From Mycolicibacterium gadium (GTDB lineage: Bacteria > Actinomycetota > Actinomycetes > Mycobacteriales > Mycobacteriaceae), in the NCBI RefSeq assembly GCF_010728925.1, contig NZ_AP022608.1:3658001-3722000 (forward strand): a stretch of DNA of 64,000 bases, written 5' to 3'. Shown piece by piece: positions 59,469 through 64,000 of this stretch. The position numbers were made by a program, and so were the translations under genes. Each line of letters opens with the position of its first letter. The stretch's first letter is position 1. The notes beneath the pieces were generated by a model. It was given only the letters and a program-made list of their open reading frames with translations. It was not told where the DNA came from and ran no database searches.

Positions 59469-60352
59469 CTCGCATGCGGTACACCATCAGCATCGCGTTC
59501 AGCCCACTCGACCAGCTGATCGAAATCGCGAAAACGGCTGAGGAACTCGGCTTCGACAACATCGCGCTGCCGGACTCGATCTTCTATTTCGAGGAGCAGT
59601 CGGTCGACTATCCCTACACTGCCGACGGCAAGCGGATGTTCGATGAGAACTCGCCATGGGTCGATCCGTTGATCCTCGCGGGCGCATTGGGTGCGGTGAC
59701 TTCGAAGCTGCGCTTCTACACCAACGTGATGAAGCTGGGCTCCCGCAACCCGCTGCTGCTGGCCCGGCAGGTCGGGTCGGTGGCGAACCTCACCAACAAC
59801 CGGTTCGGCTTCGGTGTCGGGATCGGCTGGGCTCCCGAGGAATTCGAGTGGTGCGGAGTGCCCTACGCGAAGCGCGGCAAACGCGTCGACGAGATGATCG
59901 ACGTCATCAAGTTGGTGCTCGCCGGAGGCATGGTCGAACACCACGGCGAGTTCTACGACTTCGACCGACTGCAGATGAGCCCGGCACCGTCGGAGCCGGT
60001 GCCGTTCTACGTCGGCGGGCACACCGACGTCGCGCTCAAACGCGCTGTCCGGATCGGTGACGGCTGGACGAGTGCGATGATGACCTGCGACCAGCTGGCC
60101 GAGACCATCGGCAAACTCAAGGGTCTGCTGGCTGAAGCAGGTCGCGCCGACGACCCGTTCGAATACCAGGCCGTGTGTATCGACAAGTTCGGCGTCGACG
60201 GCCACCGCGACCTGGTCGCGGCGGGTGTCACCGACTACATCGGGATTCCGTGGGTGTTCGAGGGACTCGCCTTCGACGCACCGCTGGAGCAGAAGAAGGA
60301 CGCGATGAAGCGCTTCGCCGATACGTACATTCACTCTGGCTGGCAGGACTGA
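59465..60352 (+). CDS. LLM-class F420-dependent oxidoreductase (TIGR03619-like)
   Basis: A 295-residue luciferase-fold oxidoreductase. Features are MRYTISIAFSPLDQLIEIAK, GFDNIALPDSIFYFEEQSVD, RFYTNVMKLGSRNPLLLARQ and NNRFGFGVGIGWAPEEFEWC. It is coupled to ltp3 by a GTGA overlap (an ATG at 59474 is possible). This position ties it to sterol side-chain chemistry, perhaps reducing a product of the Ltp3/Ltp4 step. The M. tuberculosis ltp3 locus, as I recall it, lacks this gene, so it is an addition in this lineage. Confidence 0.88.
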   Translation: MTRMRYTISIAFSPLDQLIEIAKTAEELGFDNIALPDSIFYFEEQSVDYPYTADGKRMFDENSPWVDPLILAGALGAVTSKLRFYTNVMKLGSRNPLLLARQVGSVANLTNNRFGFGVGIGWAPEEFEWCGVPYAKRGKRVDEMIDVIKLVLAGGMVEHHGEFYDFDRLQMSPAPSEPVPFYVGGHTDVALKRAVRIGDGWTSAMMTCDQLAETIGKLKGLLAEAGRADDPFEYQAVCIDKFGVDGHRDLVAAGVTDYIGIPWVFEGLAFDAPLEQKKDAMKRFADTYIHSGWQD

Positions 60353-60355
60353 AGC

Positions 60356-60772
60356 ATGGCGGTCACCGACCCGAACGCCCCGGCTCATCTGGCGGGCAAG
60401 CGTTCTCGCGAGGCGGCGATCGCACACGACAAGGATGCCTGGCTGGCGAACTTCGCCGACGACGCCGTCGTCGAGGATCCCATCGGGCCGTCGCACTTCG
60501 ACCCGGAGGGTAAGGGTCACCGCGGCAAGGAAGCGATCGCGCTGTTCTACGACAAGGCGATCGCCCCCAGCGACCTGACCTTCCACTTCGAGCAGACATA
60601 CCAGTGCGGCAACGAGGAGGCCAACGTCGGCCACATCGTGATCAGGGCCGCCGGCTACGAGGTGAAGGCCGAAGGCGTGTTCACCTACCGGGTGAACGAC
60701 GACGGCAAGATCGTTGCACTGCGGGCGTTCTGGGAGCTCGACCGGGCGACGGCGAGCGCTCGCAGAATCTAG
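60356..60772 (+). CDS. SnoaL/ketosteroid-isomerase-like protein
   Basis: A 138-residue NTF2-fold protein. It has NFADDAVVEDPIGPSHFDPE, typical of SnoaL-like polyketide and steroid enzymes, GHRGKEAIALFYDKAIAPSD, and VFTYRVNDDGKIVALRAFWE. It starts 3 bases after the LLM gene and completes the DUF35-ltp4-ltp3-LLM-SnoaL operon. A role as delta5-delta4 or other steroid isomerase, or as hydratase, is plausible but unproven. Confidence 0.85.
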   Translation: MAVTDPNAPAHLAGKRSREAAIAHDKDAWLANFADDAVVEDPIGPSHFDPEGKGHRGKEAIALFYDKAIAPSDLTFHFEQTYQCGNEEANVGHIVIRAAGYEVKAEGVFTYRVNDDGKIVALRAFWELDRATASARRI

Positions 60773-60801
60773 CGCCACGCCGGCTGTGGCACGGTGGAGG
60801 T

Positions 60802-61425
60802 ATGCGATCCAGATCCACCGCGGCCTTGGCAGCGTTGATGTGCGTGGCGGCGATCGGATGTGACTCATCCGGCACCGGCCCGGCGGGTACCGTTCCGAGC
60901 CTGCCCGCGTCAACGACCTCGTCGGCGTCGGCCGCTCCGACCACCACCAAGACGGACGACCAGGTCGACTACAGCCGATTGCTACTCCAGCCGGGCGACC
61001 TCAGCGACAACGAGGACACATTCACCGAGCAGTCGAGCACGCCGTCCGGTCCGGACGGGCTGCCCGGTGCCAGTGCGTTTTTCGTCAACCAGGACGACAC
61101 CCGGGCCATCGCCGACACCATCGTGATCTACCCGGATGCCGAGACCGCGACAAGAACACTGCGTGACGCCTTACCCGCGTTCGGAACGACGATCACCGGC
61201 GCAACACCGAGACCCGTTCCGGTCGGCACCGACGGCACCATGGCCGTCGGCATGTCGAAAAACGGCAGCAAGGCGACGACGCTGTTGCTTTTCACCGAGG
61301 GACCCGCGCTGGTGCGCCTTGAATTTCAAAGCGCACTCGGTGACGTCACCACTGACCAGTTCGTCATCAACATCGGCAAGATGCAGCAGATCGCGCTGCG
61401 AACCGGGTTGGCGTCGGCCGGCTAG
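60802..61425 (+). CDS. Mycobacterial lipoprotein of unknown function
   Basis: A 207-residue lipoprotein. The signal peptide MRSRSTAALAALMCVAAIGC carries a lipobox ending at Cys20. A Ser/Thr/Ala linker and a folded domain follow, with DYSRLLLQPGDLSDNEDTFT, GASAFFVNQDDTRAIADTIV and GPALVRLEFQSALGDVTTDQ. The layout resembles LpqN/PknH-sensor-like domains, but I cannot name it. GGTGGAGG precedes the ATG. Its last 4 bases overlap the convergent MOSC gene. Confidence 0.85.
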   Translation: MRSRSTAALAALMCVAAIGCDSSGTGPAGTVPSLPASTTSSASAAPTTTKTDDQVDYSRLLLQPGDLSDNEDTFTEQSSTPSGPDGLPGASAFFVNQDDTRAIADTIVIYPDAETATRTLRDALPAFGTTITGATPRPVPVGTDGTMAVGMSKNGSKATTLLLFTEGPALVRLEFQSALGDVTTDQFVINIGKMQQIALRTGLASAG

Positions 61426-62402
61426 CGTCCGAATCGTTCCATGGCCGACGTCGCCACGCCGAACGCGAACCGCTTCGTACGGCGGGCGGCATCGGCGAGC
61501 ACACGATTCCTGGTCTGCTTCAGCGTCGCCTCGTCACCGACGCTGACCGGGCCGCCGACGTTCACCCAGCAGTAGGTGCCCAGGCAGCGTCCGGCCCGGG
61601 ACGCGACCGCCTTGGTGATTCGGCGGTCGACCTCGATGCCGGGTTGCGCACGACTCGGCACGACGCACCGAATGGTCGGCATCGTCACCGCGAGCACGGC
61701 CCCGCCGAGCGAGAGGCGTCCGCCGGCCCACTGCGACTCGGGCAGCCCGTCCTCGGGATCGGCCAGGTTGAGCAGGATGTTGGGGCGGAAGCGGCGCACA
61801 TCGACGTCGTCACCGCCGATCTCGGCCCCAATGGTCTTCAAGCTCGTCTGCGTCATGACATGGACGGGCGCCAGGTCGACGAACATGCCCGGCGGCGTCG
61901 AGTATCTGCCCAGCAAGGTCAGATCGGTGACCCGGAACATCGACATGTCCGGGAACTTCTCCCCTTCGGCGACCCCGAAGTCCTTGCGCAGCGCGGCGAT
62001 CGACATGTTCTCGCGCTCGTCCTTGCTCAGCTTGTGCAGCGAGGTGTCGTCGGCGGGTGGCAGGGCGGTGAGACGGACGTCGCGATCGGCCAGCTCGGAG
62101 AGCTTCTTGTGCACATCGGGGTCGCTGCTGGAGCACACACTGCCGTCGGGGAAGGTGATCTCGACCTCGGGTGCGTTCCCCGGGCCTGCGTCGGCACCGA
62201 CCGGATGCGCGTAGCGGGCCGTTGCACCAAGCAGGGCAGGGATGCGCCTGGCCGTCGCGGTGACGTCGCGTTCGAGGTCGCGAACCGCCCACAACCGGTC
62301 GCCGTGCACACCGCGGGCGCCGATGTCGATCTGCTCGAGCTGCTCGCCGCCGAGGGACTTCACGGGGTAGCGCCACAGCGCCGTGACCTGACCGAACGAC
62401 AT
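61422..62402 (-). CDS. MOSC-domain protein
   Basis: A 326-residue protein with an N-terminal beta-barrel MOSC_N region (VTALWRYPVKSLGGEQLEQI) and a C-terminal MOSC domain (RRFRPNILLNL, ITKAVASRAGRCLGTYCWVN, where Cys residues may carry the sulfur or molybdopterin site). MOSC proteins act in sulfur transfer to molybdenum cofactor or as N-hydroxylated compound reductases. It is 16 bases downstream of the gamma-carbonic-anhydrase-like gene, thus co-transcribed. The XdhC protein at 24640 is the only other molybdenum-linked gene seen. Confidence 0.88.
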   Translation of the reverse strand: MSFGQVTALWRYPVKSLGGEQLEQIDIGARGVHGDRLWAVRDLERDVTATARRIPALLGATARYAHPVGADAGPGNAPEVEITFPDGSVCSSSDPDVHKKLSELADRDVRLTALPPADDTSLHKLSKDERENMSIAALRKDFGVAEGEKFPDMSMFRVTDLTLLGRYSTPPGMFVDLAPVHVMTQTSLKTIGAEIGGDDVDVRRFRPNILLNLADPEDGLPESQWAGGRLSLGGAVLAVTMPTIRCVVPSRAQPGIEVDRRITKAVASRAGRCLGTYCWVNVGGPVSVGDEATLKQTRNRVLADAARRTKRFAFGVATSAMERFGR

Positions 62403-62418
62403 GCGGCTACGGTACGCG

Positions 62419-62949
62419 CTAATCGGGGATGAGCTGCAGTCCCGCGATGTAGCGACGGGCCAGATCCTGATAAGCGCCCGGATTGGTCTTCACCCACATC
62501 TCCGCGCCGGTCCCCGCCACGGGTCCGCGCACCTTCGCCGGTGCACCGGTCACCACCACCTCGTCGGGAATCTTGGTGCCGCCGATGACCAGCGAATGCG
62601 CCGCGATCAGGCTGCGTGCGCCGATGACCGCGCCGTCGAGCACCGTGCAGTGGTTGGCCAGCACGGCCTGGGCGCCGATGTGCACGCCATGCACCACGCA
62701 CCCGTGCGCGACCGTGGCACCGGGTCCGACGTCGACCGGGATGCCCGGTGGGGCGTGCAGCACACAACAGTCCTGCACGTTCGCGCCCTCGCGGACGACG
62801 ATCGGAGCGAAATCGGCCCGGAGCACCGCGTTGAACCACACCGAAGCACCCGCCTCCACATGCACGTCACCGACCAGAGTGGCGGTCGGAGCGACGAACG
62901 CACTGGGATCGACGATCGGTGATCGCCCCTCGAACGAGTACAACGGCAT
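62419..62949 (-). CDS. Gamma-carbonic-anhydrase-like hexapeptide protein (Rv3525c-like)
   Basis: A 176-residue left-handed beta-helix protein. Hexapeptide turns include VDPSAFVAPTATLVGDVHVE, NVQDCCVLHAPPGIPVDVGP, ATVAHGCVVHGVHIGAQAVL and DGAVIGARSLIAAHSLVIGG. The three zinc His residues are present (H65, H82, H87 in VLHAP, AHG and VVHG). It is divergent from kshA across 130 bases that hold a KstR box, and M. tuberculosis Rv3525c stands at the same place. Carbonic anhydrase activity is not proven for this subfamily. Confidence 0.92.
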   Translation of the reverse strand: MPLYSFEGRSPIVDPSAFVAPTATLVGDVHVEAGASVWFNAVLRADFAPIVVREGANVQDCCVLHAPPGIPVDVGPGATVAHGCVVHGVHIGAQAVLANHCTVLDGAVIGARSLIAAHSLVIGGTKIPDEVVVTGAPAKVRGPVAGTGAEMWVKTNPGAYQDLARRYIAGLQLIPD

Positions 62950-63036
62950 TGTCTAGATATACCGCAGTTGCCCCGCGATAGTGCCGGCGCGAAAAAGCAG
63001 GTAGATGCGTTTGATTGCGCGGCCGCGGGGAAAAAC

Positions 63037-63050
63037 TGTAACGTGTTCTA
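63037..63050. promoter_or_regulatory. KstR-type operator, kshA promoter
   Basis: TGTAACGTGTTCTA matches the consensus with one arm perfect (GTTCTA) and the other slightly changed. It is 29 bases before the kshA start and 87 bases before the divergent carbonic-anhydrase-like gene. Confidence 0.8.
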
Positions 63051-63079
63051 GTTAGAGCCACAGAAACGGGAGGCCCACC

Positions 63080-64000
63080 GTGACTACCGAAACAGCAGCC
63101 GTCCGCGAAATCGACACCGGCGCGCTCCCGGACAGGTTTGCGCGCGGTTGGCACTGCCTCGGTCCTGTGAAGGACTACCTGGACGGCAAGCCGCACGGCG
63201 TGGAGATCTTCGGCACCATGCTGGTGGTCTTCGCCGACTCCAACGGCGACCTCAAGGTCCTGGACGGCTACTGCCGGCACATGGGCGGCAACCTGGCGCA
63301 GGGCACGATCAAGGGCGACGAGGTCGCCTGCCCGTTCCACGACTGGCGCTGGGGTGGCGACGGAAAGTGCAAGCTGGTGCCCTACGCCAAGCGCACTCCC
63401 CGGCTGGCCCGCACCAAGGCCTGGCACACCGACGTCCGCGGTGGTCTGCTGTTCGTCTGGCACGACCACGAGGGCAACCCGCCTCAAGAAGAGGTCCGTA
63501 TCCCCGACATCCCGGAGTTCGCCGACGACGGGTGGACCGACTGGCGGTGGAACACCATGCTCATCGAGGGCAGCAACTGCCGCGAGATCATCGACAACGT
63601 CACCGACATGGCGCACTTCTTCTACATCCACTTCGGCCTACCGACGTATTTCAAGAACGTCTTCGAGGGCCACATCGCGTCGCAGTACCTGCACAATGTG
63701 GGCAGGCCCGACGTCAGCGATCTGGGCACCTCCTACGGTGAGGCGCATCTCGATTCGGAGGCGTCGTACTTCGGGCCGTCATTCATGATCAACTGGCTGC
63801 ACAACAACTACGGCGGATTCAAGGCCGAGTCGATCCTGATCAACTGCCATTACCCGGTCACCCAGGACTCGTTCGTGCTGCAGTGGGGTGTCATCGTCGA
63901 GAAGCCCAAGGGCCTGGACGAGGCCACGACCGACAAGCTCGCACGGGTGTTCACCGAGGGCGTCAGCAAGGGCTTTCTGCAGGACGTCGAGATCTGGAAG
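63080..64000 (+). CDS. kshA: 3-ketosteroid 9-alpha-hydroxylase oxygenase KshA (3' end outside window)
   Basis: The Rieske oxygenase component that, with reductase KshB, 9-alpha-hydroxylates androsta-1,4-diene-3,17-dione or its CoA-side-chain forms and so opens ring B. 307 codons are present. The Rieske [2Fe-2S] ligands are C65-R-H67 and C84-x2-H87. The mononuclear iron ligands are H179 and H184 in TDMAHFFYIHFG, with D302 in FLQDVEIW, so the whole active site is inside the window. The start is the GTG at 63080 behind ACGGGAGG. Full-length KshA has about 380-390 residues. Confidence 0.96.
   Translation, partial: MTTETAAVREIDTGALPDRFARGWHCLGPVKDYLDGKPHGVEIFGTMLVVFADSNGDLKVLDGYCRHMGGNLAQGTIKGDEVACPFHDWRWGGDGKCKLVPYAKRTPRLARTKAWHTDVRGGLLFVWHDHEGNPPQEEVRIPDIPEFADDGWTDWRWNTMLIEGSNCREIIDNVTDMAHFFYIHFGLPTYFKNVFEGHIASQYLHNVGRPDVSDLGTSYGEAHLDSEASYFGPSFMINWLHNNYGGFKAESILINCHYPVTQDSFVLQWGVIVEKPKGLDEATTDKLARVFTEGVSKGFLQDVEIWK

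Overview
The window is high-G+C actinobacterial DNA from a fast-growing mycobacterium (Mycolicibacterium type). The evidence is a PhoP/PhoR pair very close to the M. tuberculosis proteins, a complete mce4 operon, the cholesterol-catabolism gene set, Mce-associated proteins, F420/LLM-type oxidoreductases and mycobacterial lipoproteins. phoPR lies about 30 kb from mce4. As I recall, this matches M. smegmatis-group genomes and not M. tuberculosis, where the two loci are far apart. Genes are packed tightly and no gap between called genes exceeds about 290 bases. I see no insertion sequence, prophage, rRNA or CRISPR array. There is one tRNA gene (Thr, anticodon TGT).

Region 1 (1-12205): phoR (cut by the left edge) and phoP, then a divergent gene for a protein with twelve in-register decapeptide repeats. 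A PhoP-box-like direct repeat sits between phoP and that gene. Next come the tRNA-Thr with an HNH nuclease, a Tat-exported cupin, three small secreted proteins, an SdhA/AspO-like flavoprotein operon with a cupin, a hydroxyisobutyrate-dehydrogenase-like enzyme, and an Abi-alpha/DUF445 pair.

Region 2 (12323-28511): accessory metabolism. It holds two secreted cutinases flanking a TetR/P450/SDR module with its own palindromic operators. It also holds a quinone-oxidoreductase-like MDR enzyme, a translationally coupled LLM oxidoreductase and GH13 amylase, an MFS transporter, a DKNYY lipoprotein, a VanX-like exported dipeptidase, a second P450, an orphan XdhC protein, another hydroxyacid dehydrogenase, an SDR with a KstR operator, and a crotonase.

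Region 3 (28756-31690): three tandem paralogues of a small secreted protein family (a fourth copy lies at 5295-5561), then a 54-residue ORF and otsA.

Region 4 (31677-64000): the sterol uptake and degradation locus. yrbE4A-yrbE4B-mce4ABCDEF and two Mce-associated genes form one minus-strand operon with 1- to 8-base overlaps (sterol import). Around it are fdxD-hsd4A, fadE26-fadE27-fadD17, fadD19-nitronate monooxygenase, echA19, cyp142 with an acetoacetate-decarboxylase-like gene, an LLM oxidoreductase, DUF35-ltp4-ltp3-LLM-SnoaL, and kshA (3' end cut off). Palindromes of the KstR type (TAGAACnnGTTCTA) stand in nearly every promoter region of this locus, so one repressor should control uptake, side-chain activation and beta-oxidation, retro-aldol cleavage, terminal hydroxylation and ring attack. 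A TRIC-type channel and an LpqN-type lipoprotein sit inside the locus without such boxes.

The best candidates for undescribed biology are the decapeptide-repeat protein under a shared PhoP box, the secreted GIPCxGHNSGQC family, the LLM-amylase couple, the perfect 16-base palindrome before the LpqN-like gene, and two long intergenic hairpins that look like dispersed repeats.
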